From positions 40,144,162-40,208,161 of the forward strand of contig OU342637.1 in NCBI GenBank assembly GCA_910589415.1: DNA of 64,000 nucleotides, read 5' to 3'. The stretch's first letter is position 1, and the number at the start of each line of letters is the position of its first letter. Under the pieces are notes generated by a model. It did not search any database and was not told where the DNA came from. It saw only the letters and a list, made by a program, of their open reading frames with translations. This DNA comes from Malachius bipustulatus (taxonomy: Eukaryota; Arthropoda; Insecta; Coleoptera; Melyridae). A program made the translations under genes and the position numbers. Below, piece after piece: positions 1 through 8,173 of this stretch.

Positions 1-315
1 GAGGTGTCCCTGTTTTATTTGACAAGGTAACATAGGATGGAGTGACACTTAAGACCGAAACAATTTTTTTCGAAACTTACAATCCATATTTGTTTGGACA
101 AACTCATTCCGAATCATGCATTATTGAACCATGTGTTTCGTAAACATGTTAATCTTGCGTTAGGTGACTCGAAAAAAACTTCTGCTCTCACTTCAACAAA
201 ACTTCGGAAACATTTAGCTACTATCTCTCAGATACTGAAAATGGGTAGTGATGATTTAGAGCAAGTGGCAACATTTATGGGTCATACATACCATGAAAAC
301 ACACATGAACATCGA
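1..315 (+). pseudogene. Tyrosine-recombinase-like C-terminal relic (copy 1, left-truncated by window)
   Basis: Frames in this stretch encode pieces recognisable as the C-terminal part of the eukaryotic tyrosine-recombinase-like proteins common in animal genomes: a 'VPVLFD' strand near the start, 'NPYLFGQT', then after a frame change 'LTSTKLRKHLAT' (box II-like R/K-H-x-x) and 'ATFMGH' (the GH motif). The normal family continues after GH towards the catalytic Tyr. Here the sequence switches at about 316 to an unrelated LINE reverse-transcriptase tail in the same frame. At least one in-frame stop (TAG near 49) and one frameshift make it non-functional. Family assignment is by motif memory, so the subfamily (Crypton-like or other) is not determined. 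Confidence 0.5.
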
Positions 316-669
316 AGAAAAGTAGCTGACCTGGGTCTGTTTTACAAATATTTTAATGGAAAGTGTTCAAAAGACGTGGTCCGCTTGATCCCACCAAGAT
401 CAAGACCGGGCAGATATACACGCCGAGCCGCAGACGCTCATCCGTATCAGGTTCAGCTCGTTACACCTCGTACCACCCTATTTCAGACTTCTTTTATGTA
501 TAGAACCGCATCACTTTGGAATAGCATTCCAAAGGGCGTGTTTCCCGAAGTATACAACCTACAGAGATTCAAGGCCAACGTGAATCGATATCTCCGCTCA
601 TGCACCGCTCCCAGAGCGTCATAGGGATTTCCCTGCAAAGCATGTGCATTTTCAATTAAAAAAAAAAAA
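316..669 (+). mobile_element. Non-LTR retrotransposon 3' end with poly-A tail (copy 1)
   Basis: The frame open to the TAG at 622-624 carries the typical C-terminal tail of insect LINE reverse transcriptases: a 'RRKVADLGLFYKYFNGKC' start, a 'TASLWNSIP' block and a 'LQRFKANVNRYL' end. An A-run at about 657-669 follows, as expected for a LINE 3' end. Only the last ~100 codons are present, so this is a 5'-truncated insertion. It is fused in frame to the recombinase relic upstream, giving one 176-codon open frame that has no ATG (its first in-track start would be TTG at 94), so it is unlikely to be a gene. Confidence 0.7.
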
Positions 670-781
670 CAGTGAATGGTATAGATTGTCTAACGATATA
701 CAGGGTTAGAACTATTTAAAGGGCCACTACAGGGATATCCTAAACCATTGAAGATACGAGGTCGGTTAAATTAGAGAAAAG

Positions 782-1156
782 TTGTATATATCATATATTC
801 ATATATCATCTACCTATGGAGACGAAGCAGCTAGTGTGCTGAAGACATGGGCCAGAGCCAACATCAAGTTAGCTTCTTACGTGAACAGAAGAATTTTTCT
901 CTTGCGCTGCAAAAACACCGGCATCAGCCCCGCACACATCACCCAGAACCTACGTTGCCTCTACACATCGCTGGACTCCAACCCTGACGCAACCCATAGG
1001 AAGGCAGACAACTTCATCCACAGGTTGAAAGCTAAGATAATTAAATTAGAGATAGATATAACTCAAAAACATGTCATTGAACTTAATAACTCACTTGAAA
1101 GACTCAAACATAGGGCACGTGAATTAATCCCTTTCAATATAATAAGAATATATTGA
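782..1156 (+). pseudogene. Penelope-like element, N-terminal ORF piece (copy 1)
   Basis: The frame ending TGA at 1154-1156 contains 'YVNRRIFLLRCKNTGISPAHI', matching the N-terminal region of Penelope-like element proteins (a basic segment followed by 'FLLRCRDHGI-P'-type text), and then a coiled Lys/Leu-rich helix. The reverse transcriptase that should follow directly is displaced to 3331, with the sperm-protein gene and a DNA transposon in between. The start is not an ATG of good context, and this is best read as a split, dead element. Only the family assignment is made, from motif recognition. Confidence 0.6.
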
Positions 1157-1210
1157 ATATAATAGAATATAATACTAAACAGGAGCACATTTATAAATAT
1201 TTTTTTGTCG

Positions 1211-1954
1211 ATGGACTATCAAAATTTTTTGGGAAGTTTAAAACAATACATTATGGATTGTGCGGAGACTAATATATGCCCGTCTAGTCGTAAATGTGGC
1301 TCTGAAGAGAATAAAGGAGGTGGATGTGCAGGTCGTCGGAGAAGTAGGTGCAGTTATTGTCAAGAGAAGAAGGGTACCTCGTCAAGCCGTAAGCAGTCCA
1401 CCGAAGCACAGTCCCCTTGCAGAAAAAAGCGACGAAGGGGGTCGTCTCGTTCCAGAAACCGGCGTTCCCGTTCCAGGAGCCGCAAGGGTGGAAAATCCTC
1501 CAAGCGGAAAGCGTGCAGACCTGGCAAGGTGACCAGAAACCCATTTTTTAATTTTCTTCGAGCGTTAAGGTCTCAACACTGCGATTGGTCGGCGATAAAA
1601 ATAGCCGAGGAGATAAGCAAACGCTAGTGTGCCATGGACGACAACAAAAGTAAAAAATTGTTCAACGAAGCTTGCGGGGCTCCCAAATATAAAATTAGGA
1701 GAAAGAGTAGACGGGAGGGTTCACGAAGAGGACGTTCCATCGGTAGAAGCAGGAAGAGTGGTAGATCGATGCGGAAGTCACGAAGAAGACGTTCGGCCAG
1801 TAGGAGCAGGAAGGCTGGTAGATCGATGCAGAAACGAAGCAGACGTCGCAGTAGAAGCAGCAGGAAGTCAGGGAAATTATCGCAAAGGCGACGAACAACT
1901 AGCAAGGGTAGGCAAAACCGGAGGAAACAGGGCAGATCCGGTTTTCCTGCATGA
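1211..1954 (+). CDS. Protamine-like sperm nuclear basic protein (MST-HMG-box-like), in-frame TAG at codon 139 (copy 1)
   Basis: ATG at 1211 opens 138 codons to TAG at 1625-1627; the same frame then stays open for 108 more codons to TGA at 1952-1954. Residues 1-110 are rich in Cys, Arg, Ser and Lys (Cys at 7, 23, 29, 39, 47, 50, 70 and more). Residues ~109-120 read 'RNPFFNFLRALR', the start of the MST-HMG box of insect protamine-like proteins, which in the family continues 'A..W..M....K..F...A'. Here the TAG sits at the Trp, followed by 'CAM' and 'NKSKKLFNEACG' in frame with the expected W-x-x-M spacing. After it comes an Arg/Ser-rich tail ('RRGRSIGRSRKSGRSMRK' and related repeats). The role would be sperm chromatin packing. 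No intron is visible. Either a TGG-to-TAG pseudogene, a truncated protein, or readthrough is possible. No AATAAA lies close downstream. Confidence 0.75.
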
Positions 1955-1957
1955 TTT

Positions 1958-1976
1958 GAAAACTTAAAAAGTTTTC
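1958..1976 (+). other. Stem-loop just after the sperm-protein stop (copy 1)
   Basis: 'GAAAACTT' and 'AAGTTTTC' form a perfect 8-bp stem with an AAA loop, starting 3 bases after the TGA. It is AU-rich and unlike the canonical histone 3' stem-loop. Present identically in copies 2 (19374-19392) and 3 (36793-36811). A role in mRNA processing is only a possibility. Confidence 0.4.
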
Positions 1977-2138
1977 TCCTTTGTTTCGATCTAAACTCAA
2001 AATTCGTCAATTACATTTATAACAGGAATTTTAACATGATTAGAGATGGCAACAATAGGAGATACAATTCTTTGAAACGTCAAAATTATGAAAGAATCAA
2101 CAACAACATTAATTGGTTAGTCAATACAACCAAATACA

Positions 2139-3325
2139 CTAGACTATAATACGTCCAACTCCGGCAATTTTACATGCATTTCGAAGGCAGCCGCTGTGGC
2201 AGCGCCATCTAGTGTCGCGAGTTGTAACTTACACACTGCACCATAGTGATGTGCAACAGATAACAGTATCGAGTAGATATTGATACATTAGTCACAAGTA
2301 TCTGATACGTTGAGTTGATTACTTGATTACTTTTGCTTGCTTGATACTTAATCATTATACCCAGACCCCGGACCCGATATTTCTCTATGGGATCGTTGAG
2401 TACCTACTGACTAGTTATGCAAGGCTACTTCGGTCCTCTAAGAAAATTAAAAAAAGTAAAAATTTCAAGCCAGAAAACAAAAAAGGAATAATTATAGAAT
2501 AGGTATACTTGACTCTTTAAAAATTATAAGTAATAACATAATTATTATTATCAAATAAAAATGTAAATATGTAACTGTATTACATATAATGAAAAAATAC
2601 TTGAGATGGAATGTGAAATAAGCAAAAAATTTTTTTTTTCATTTACTTCAGTCTTGTGAGAAAAAAAAAATGAAGATACCTACATAGGTATACGTATAAT
2701 ACCTACCTAAATATGTATGCTAGAAAACAAAAAAAGAAAAAAAAAACAATAATTATCCTCGTTACTCTTTAAAAAATTTAACATATTTTATTAACAAATA
2801 AATCTAACTCCGTAGGTAGGTTACCTACTTAACTCTATAATGAAAATGTAGCCCTAAATTGAAGATTTATTAGAGAATCTGATAAGTGAAACTGACCAAC
2901 CGACCGCATGTTTATTGACTCGAATCACACATGGTGGTAGTAGTGGTGTTAGTGGTAGGACTAGTAGGGTAGGTGGTAGTGTGGCGAAGAGGATTGAAGT
3001 ATTTCGAATCCCTGATCCCTGTAAGTATCAAGTATCCGAAGTAACCGAAGCTCGATTGTCGTTGCTGACAGGCCTGGCTCTTGATGGGTTTGGGTTTGTG
3101 ATTACTGATTACTGGCGAGCGCGAGAGTGGCGAGTATCCGAGTATCGAGTACTTGGCCAGAGGATTCGAGTATTTCGAATCCCTCAAGTATCAGATACTA
3201 AAGTATCGAATAGATACTATCCGCACACCACTACTATTCATTATTATTATTATTCCGAGCCGCCAGGTTCGCTAGTGTCGCCTCGCTGCCGGTTTTCAGT
3301 CGAAGTTGGACGTATTATAGTCTAG
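2139..3325. mobile_element. Non-autonomous DNA transposon with 22-bp TIRs (copy 1)
   Basis: 'CTAGACTATAATACGTCCAA' at 2139 is matched in inverse orientation by '...TTGGACGTATTATAGTCTAG' ending at 3325. The outermost CTAG or TA could be a duplicated target. Inside, a second nested inverted pair ('TAGTGATGTGC' near 2247 and 'GCACACCACTA' near 3224) followed by 'gtatcgagta/gatactttagtatc' repeats suggests an inner hAT-like non-autonomous element. No transposase is encoded; the 136-codon open frame at 2915-3325 is low-complexity readthrough of repeats ('ggtggtagtagtgg') and I do not call it a gene. The insertion lies between the sperm-protein gene and the Penelope RT. Confidence 0.7.
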
Positions 3326-3330
3326 CGTAT

Positions 3331-4179
3331 TTGATTTATTCGGACAAACAAATCCCCCAAGACGTACAAAGATTGTTGACCCTAGGCCCCAAATTTAGTT
3401 TACCGGTAGACAACAAGCACGTTAGAATAAAACACACTTTGGCAGACATTGAGAGCATAATACAGACAGCTGACGGGGTAGACAGAGACATTATTAGAGC
3501 ACAAGCGACCAACATTCTCATCAATTTCATCAACAAAAAAATTCCTAGGGATAGTTTCTTCATATCAGTTTTCTATGAGAGCAAAAAATTTCTCAAACAA
3601 AACAATGACATAATGGTATCTAGATCTGATAGGGGAAACGTAACAGTCATACAGAGTGTACAAGATTACAATCACAAACTAAATGAGCTACTAAGCGACG
3701 CAAACGTCTACAAAGAACTAACAACGGACCCGACGATGAAGATACAGAAGCGCAACAATCGACTGATCAAGAAGATGGTGACGGACAACTAAATCACAAC
3801 AGAACAAGGAAAAAAGCTGACCACGTACAAATCCTTGCCGTCCTCCTTCTATGGTTTTCCGAAAACACACAAAGAGGGCCTCCCGCTGCGCCCCATCGTC
3901 CGTACGATCGACTCCCCAACAACAAAATTGCCAGAGTATTGGGCAGAGATCCTGAAGAATGCGTTCGACAACTACAATGAATTTGCTATCCCAAACAGCA
4001 ACGTTTTCGTACAACATATAAATGACTCCCAACTCCCCCTAGGATACAGGATTGTCTCCCTAGACGTGGTGTCCTTATTTACACACATCTCCCTGGACCT
4101 CACCTTAAGAATAATTTCCGAAGAATGGCAACCCATAATTTTGAGGAAACCGTCATCCTTGCTAAAGAAAGTCATCTAG
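3331..4179 (+). pseudogene. Penelope-like element reverse transcriptase piece (copy 1)
   Basis: One frame, interrupted by a TAA at 3790-3792, encodes Penelope-type RT text: 'LLTLGPKFSLP' near the start, 'SRSDRGNVTVI', 'FYGFPKTHKEGLPLRPIV' and 'YRIVSLDVVSLFTHI' (motif A with the first catalytic Asp). It stops at TAG 4177-4179 before the YxDD motif, so the C-terminal half of RT and any GIY-YIG endonuclease are missing. It appears to be the continuation of the N-terminal piece at 782-1156. A hammerhead-like core at 5439, as found in Penelope-like elements, may belong to the same insertion. Confidence 0.75.
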
Positions 4180-4340
4180 AAAAACTATCCTTTCTAAAAA
4201 TGTGTTACATAAATCAAATACCGAGTATAAACTGAAAAACAGATACAAAAAATCTCAACAATATCTACTGTTTCCTTTTAAGTAAAGAAATTTCAACTAA
4301 CATGAGTGAGCCATGTGACGTGAGCCTGACGTGAGCCTGA

Positions 4341-4496
4341 TGCCCGTATTCACAAACGATAATTTCCTAAATAATTACGTAATTAATTAAATGAGTGAGA
4401 TGGAGATATGCAGTTTTTTGGCAATAGAATGAGATGGGGAGATCAATAAATTGATTACGTAATTATTTAGGAAATTATCGTTTGTGAATACGGGCA
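4341..4496. mobile_element. 156-bp MITE with ~43-bp terminal inverted repeats (copy 1)
   Basis: 'TGCCCGTATTCACAAACGAT' at 4341 continues through 'aatttcctaaataattacgtaat' and is repeated in perfect inverse order at the right end, finishing 'CGTTTGTGAATACGGGCA' at 4496. The unpaired loop of about 70 bp is AT-rich with 'gagatggagat / gagatggggaga' words. No clear target-site duplication beyond a possible CTRA flank. No coding capacity. Confidence 0.85.
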
Positions 4497-4659
4497 TTAG
4501 TCTTGGCTTGGAGTCCTCCTAGATAAATTCCTGAATCTAGCAATGTTCTTGTAAATATAAATTATCATTATATTCATATTTAATGACAACAATATGTCTG
4601 GGTCAGTGAACAACAAAGTCAAGACTACATGAGATAGTTTTGTTCTTCTTTTTCTTTTT

Positions 4660-4886
4660 TTTTAAAGGAGTGAGCTTCGGTCTTCCCTATGTAGGTAAGA
4701 CAAAGTCGCTCCACTCCGGTAATTATGGGTTTGAGCTATTTGCCAACATTACCCAGCCTCAAGTATACCATTAAATAGTAGAAAGGACAACACAGACACC
4801 CAGAGCTTCACCGAGAATCGAACTCAGTCCGCCGGGTCCAGTGATTCAGCAGACCGCCCACTGAACCACTCGGCCACCGGTGTGCT
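4660..4886 (-). mobile_element. tRNA-derived SINE with 15-bp target-site duplication (copy 1)
   Basis: Read on the minus strand the 5' end begins 'GAGCACACCGGTGGCCGAGT' and contains a pol III A box (GTGGCCGAGTGG) and, about 40 bases on, a B box (GAGTTCGATTC), as in a tRNA-Ser-like head. A tRNA-unrelated body ends in TTTAAAAAAAA-type sequence. The element is flanked by a perfect direct repeat CTTCTTTTTCTTTTT at 4645-4659 and 4887-4901. The same family occurs outside the array at 46320-46547 with a different duplication. Confidence 0.85.
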
Positions 4887-4901
4887 CTTCTTTTTCTTTT
4901 T

Positions 4902-5438
4902 ACACCTCAATCATAACTGAGTGACAGATGATGGAATACCTGCATTGAAGTATAGATAACAACAACTGACACCTAACAATGACAAGAAGTAAGATGACAT
5001 GTCGAACTGCCACCTGCTCTGCTCTCCAAATTTCCATTTTGTTTTTAATTTGTATCTTATCTGCTTGTTATCAGCACACAGGCAGCCATTTGAAGATCAA
5101 AATTAATTAATCATAAAAAAGAACCATGTCATACAGTGTTAGCTGCATATTACAAATTTTAACAATGAAGAAGTTCTGCAAATTCAGATTTTAGCGTGTT
5201 GTGTTTTTGTGCCATGTTTTCCTGTCCTTGTTTTGTTTTTGTTTTTTTAATTACATGTGAGTCAGGAAGTAAAATTAAAATAATGTACCATGTTGGATGT
5301 GGTGTGCATAGAGGCTTTTCTAATTATCGTTCATGTTAAGAAATAACTTATCAAACAGATCACCTTGCTGTAAGTACTCTCCTGTTACATATTCAAGTAC
5401 CTAATTGTTTTAAAAAAAACATTGTAATTTTTAGTTTC
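4902..5438. other. No gene seen (copy 1)
   Basis: AT-rich sequence between the SINE and the hammerhead-like core. I see no open frame or recognisable domain. It may be decayed 3' sequence of the Penelope-like element. The corresponding stretches are 22318-22854 and 39737-40273. Confidence 0.5.
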
Positions 5439-5465
5439 CTGATGAAGACCTGAACGAGGTCGAAA
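5439..5465 (+). ncRNA. Hammerhead-ribozyme-like core (copy 1)
   Basis: CTGATGA (5439-5445) is followed by a perfect 5-bp stem II, GACCT / AGGTC, around the loop GAACG, and then GAAA (5462-5465), the conserved catalytic core order of hammerhead ribozymes. Penelope-like elements are known to carry such motifs, and Penelope RT pieces lie upstream. Stem III could be the very short AT / AT pairing after GAAA; I could not find a convincing stem I, so activity is doubtful. Present without change in all three units. Confidence 0.45.
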
Positions 5466-5609
5466 TATAAAAATTTGCATACAAGATCTTTCATTAAAAA
5501 AGTGCCCAAAAATCAAGTGACCGCAAGCCCTGAATTACCTACATTTATATATATATATATATTTATTGATGAGTTTGGGTGATTTTCGAAAAGTGATGTG
5601 GTCCTCAAT

Positions 5610-5637
5610 AGTGTATTTTTTTATTAAAAAATACACT
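5610..5637. repeat. Perfect 12-bp-stem hairpin (copy 1)
   Basis: 'AGTGTATTTTTT' and 'AAAAAATACACT' flank a TATT loop, preceded by 'cctcaat'. The same 'cctcaatagtgtattttt' text is the terminal sequence of inverted repeats right of the array (40875 and 41347), so it marks a repeat family shared by the array unit and its right flank. Confidence 0.75.
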
Positions 5638-5643
5638 AAAATG

Positions 5644-6494
5644 TAGCGTTATGACGTTTGGTTCGAGCCCAGATGTGGTGGGCTTGCAGCTGGTTGTTGG
5701 GAACCAGCCATTGAGGAGTGCAAAGTGTCAAAAAAATTTCGGTATAGTTTTTGATTGTAGATTGCGGTTCAATGAGCAGGTCTCGATTCTGCTTAAGAAG
5801 TCTTAATTGGTTTTGAGGCAGTTGTACAGAAACAGACACTTGTTTGGTTTTCGGTTGCGAAAGGTATTATGTGAGAGTCTGGTGCTTTCTGTTCTAAATT
5901 ATGGTCTGGTTCTTTATTTTCCATGTCTGTACCAATCAACTAAATGTCGCCTTCAAAAAGTGCAAAATGCGTGTTGTAGATTTGTATTTGGTCTCCGAAA
6001 ATATGACAGAGTATCAGCTAAAATAAATGAGCTGAAATGGTTGAGAATAGAAAACCTTTACAAATATCAAATGAGCTCGTTAGTGTACAAAATCTTATAT
6101 ACATCCGACACCTCCATACCTTAAAGAGAAATTGTTACTAAGGGGTAACATGCATCATCGCCCTATTAGATATACAAATACCTTAATGCTGCCCAAATTC
6201 CGTCTTGCTGGGTCTCAGAGACGTTTCAGGTACAATGCAGTTAAAATATTTAACACTATACATATTTTTATGAAAGCACGTACCCTAAATGTCTTAAAAA
6301 AAAACATTATAAAGTTTACTTACTGGAAATTCAACAGCGGTTGTGAAATGATTGTTATTATTGGTTAAGTAAATTGTTGATTTAATTGGCTAGAGGTTAA
6401 GTAGAGTAGCTCAGGCTAGACTTCGCCTCCCAGTTTAACTTTGTATTGTGAAATGTACAGTACACAAACAAATAAGCCTCTTTATTATTATTAA
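5644..6494 (+). pseudogene. LINE reverse transcriptase C-terminal relic (copy 1)
   Basis: Frame 1 of the relic reads through 'NFGIVFDCRLRFNEQV', an in-frame TAA near 5803, then 'LCESLVLSVLNYGLVLYFP', 'LQKVQNACCRFVFGLRK' and 'INELKWLRIENLYKYQ', which are the standard post-palm C-terminal blocks of jockey/CR1-type LINE proteins. It stops near 6122 and resumes in another frame ('GNMHHRPIRYTNTLMLPKFR...RYNAVKIFNTI'). The 3' end is AT-rich and finishes in a TTATTATTATTA tail at ~6483-6494, typical of such LINEs. Copy 3 of the array breaks off inside this relic. Confidence 0.75.
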
Positions 6495-6502
6495 ATATCC
6501 AG

Positions 6503-6755
6503 CAATGCCGATGATTTAATGAGGCAAAACCTATTAATTAATGAAAGAATATTGAAGAAAGTAAGAAGTTTGGAGTTCGACGTGAAGGAGCTGACGAAAG
6601 AAGTGTCCGAAGTTAAAAGTATGTTTCAAAAAGCAATAACCGAATTGAAAGTTTGTCCAGCGACTAACACATTCAAGTTGCCAGTAACAAATGACAAAGA
6701 ACTGGAATGTATGGAAAATTTGCTGACTTCAAATGAGTCATTAATTGGCGAGAGG
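6503..6755 (+). pseudogene. Isolated exon resembling DUF4806 proteins (copy 1)
   Basis: A pyrimidine-poor but usable acceptor (tatccag, AG 6501-6502) opens a frame of 84 codons ending at a strong donor, AGG|GTAAGT (GT 6756-6757), in phase 0. It encodes a charged coiled-coil segment ('KKVRSLEFDVKELTKEVSEV') and then 'FKLPVTNDKELECMENLL', like the start of the DUF4806 domain found in many insect proteins. A possible next acceptor is ttttag at 6813-6814, but the frame after it ends within ~25 codons. I see no other exons, so this is an orphan exon, perhaps captured with a flanking repeat. Confidence 0.4.
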
Positions 6756-6814
6756 GTAAGTTAAAATAATTTGGTAAATCAAATTGATAAAATAATATGT
6801 AAATATAATTTTAG

Positions 6815-7201
6815 GCTCACGAACTGCCCAGGCAGCACAGGTTCGTGACATATACGTGTATTATACGTAATTTTGGTATAAAAATGGTTTCAGTATAACA
6901 GTGAAACGTTTCTTGTATACAAGTTTTACACGAGACGTATTTTCTATGTATATTAAACGTATATTTTTCCATTATTTTGTATAATTAAGGTATATGATAT
7001 ACGAGTATTTAACATTTTCTCATTACGCACTTTTAAAGGTAGTTATTACAGTGTTTTGAAATTATCATTCCAATATACTGTGAGCAGCAAGTGAGTGTGG
7101 ACAGACCCTTACCATCCACACGTTGGTGTAAACGCAGCAGTACCGATACAGAAGGAACACACAGCATCCAGGCGATGGCGGGGAGAAGGGTACCGTCGTC
7201 G
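6815..7201. other. No gene seen (copy 1)
   Basis: AT-rich with recurrent 'tatacgt/acgtata' words. The last ~120 bp (from 'gagcagcaagtgagtgtgg') are more GC-rich and continue, across the errantivirus insertion, at 15098. The uninterrupted sequence was probably one 5' leader of the gag-like gene at 15683. Confidence 0.5.
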
Positions 7202-7205
7202 CACG

Positions 7206-7633
7206 AGTTATGCAACTGTAATATGCTGATTACAGAGCTTCCCATTGTTAACGTAAACTTATCTATTATATCCAAATCTATGACTTCCTTTGTTTTATAT
7301 TTATATTTTAATATCTTTTATGTATGAAACTGACCACAAATTCATAGGAACCTTAAAGAACCCTTTGTTTTATATAAATTAGCATAATTCCAGAAGAGTC
7401 AATATCCGTTCCCATAGAATCGAAGATTCTAATGTATGTTAACGATTTCCTTTCCGATAAACGGAAAGTTATAAAATCCCGAAATGTAAAAGGCTCGAGT
7501 CAGTTCACTAGATACACTTAGTACGTCGAGTTCTTTAGTTGTAATCTAATTATTGTTACTGCGTAGTTTTTGTATCTCATGTTCTCAAATAAAACTTTTT
7601 AAAAAGGTCTCTATCGTGTTTGCAAATAAAATT
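7206..7633 (+). repeat. 5' LTR (copy 1)
   Basis: Begins AGTTATGCAACTG directly after CACG and ends AAATAAAATT directly before the primer-binding site. Contains a TATA box, initiator and two AATAAA signals (7588-7593, 7625-7630). Confidence 0.95.
7470..7533 (+). promoter_or_regulatory. Core promoter in the 5' LTR
   Basis: TATAAAA (7470-7476) lies 32 bases before the A of an insect initiator TCAGTT (7500-7505, +1 at 7502), and AGTTC at +28 to +32 fits the downstream promoter element consensus RGWYV. Spacing of all three fits an arthropod RNA polymerase II core promoter. The same arrangement is at 14930-14993 in the 3' LTR and in copy 2 (24889-24952, 32349-32412). Confidence 0.65.
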
Positions 7634-7650
7634 GGCGCAGTCAGTAGGAT
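7633..7650 (+). other. Primer-binding site, tRNA-Ser type (copy 1)
   Basis: TGGCGCAGTCAGTAGGAT starts on the last T of the LTR. From knowledge of insect tRNA-Ser 3' ends (…CCGACTGCG plus CCA) it is complementary with one mismatch, the primer used by several errantiviruses. Confidence 0.75.
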
Positions 7651-8173
7651 ATAGCCCTTTTCATTGAATTCGCGACGTGTTATTGTGCAAGAAGACTCTT
7701 TCACCGAACTTCGCGACGCGAAATTGTGCAAAGGTTCGATTTCAATCGAAGAAGCTGTACTCCAGAACCATTTCCATCACGAGAGAGATCCAACTGGTCG
7801 ACCCCAGCAGTTCAACGTAGAGCTAGAGGACACCCGATCAGAGGAAGAAACTTATCCAAACCGTAAGTCCCTTCCATATCCTTAGAATTAGTGTTAATTA
7901 ATTGCAAAAAGAATCGATTATTGTCCCAAATTTTTATTTGCGACCGAACTGTCAATTCTTTGCTAAATTTATAGGTAGTTAATAGAGTTTAACGAAATTC
8001 AAGATAATTTTAAGCAAAAGCTAATCTTACAAAGAAAAATAAAATCTTTTGTAATTTGTCAACAAATTTGAAGTGAATAAACTAAATATTTAATCCTGTT
8101 ATACGACTTAAATAATTCGAAACGAAATCTAAACTCAACGTTTATTTGTTTTACTTTATAAATTTGATTTAAT
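7651..8173 (+). other. Errantivirus leader with a splice donor (copy 1)
   Basis: A 73-codon open frame without ATG (7664-7885) overlaps a good donor, ACC|GTAAGT, at 7863-7864. It may be the 5' exon of the spliced env mRNA, whose acceptor would be at 12984-12985. The rest is AT-rich non-coding. Confidence 0.5.

Noticed and set aside
1192..1197. TATAAA upstream of the sperm-protein ATG
   Set aside because: Only 19 bases before the ATG, so transcription from it would start downstream of the start codon.
1211..1954. Viral basic DNA-packing protein (baculovirus/nudivirus P6.9-like)
   Set aside because: The Cys-rich head and the NPFFNFLR box are features of insect sperm nuclear proteins, and no viral structural or replication genes of that kind are nearby.
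1284..2010. Minus-strand and third-frame ORFs overlapping the sperm-protein gene
   Set aside because: They are shadows of the Arg/Ser-rich frame (Leu/Phe-rich or Val/Arg/Gly-rich text), with no domain and no independent signals.
2912..3325. Open frames inside the TIR transposon
   Set aside because: Simple-repeat-derived text and no known domain; both strands are open because of low complexity.
4780..4886. tRNA gene on the minus strand
   Set aside because: A and B boxes are present but the acceptor stem does not close, and target-site duplications show a SINE.
7091..7327. 78-codon ORF running into the 5' LTR
   Set aside because: It crosses the insertion point of the errantivirus and changes sequence there; no domain.
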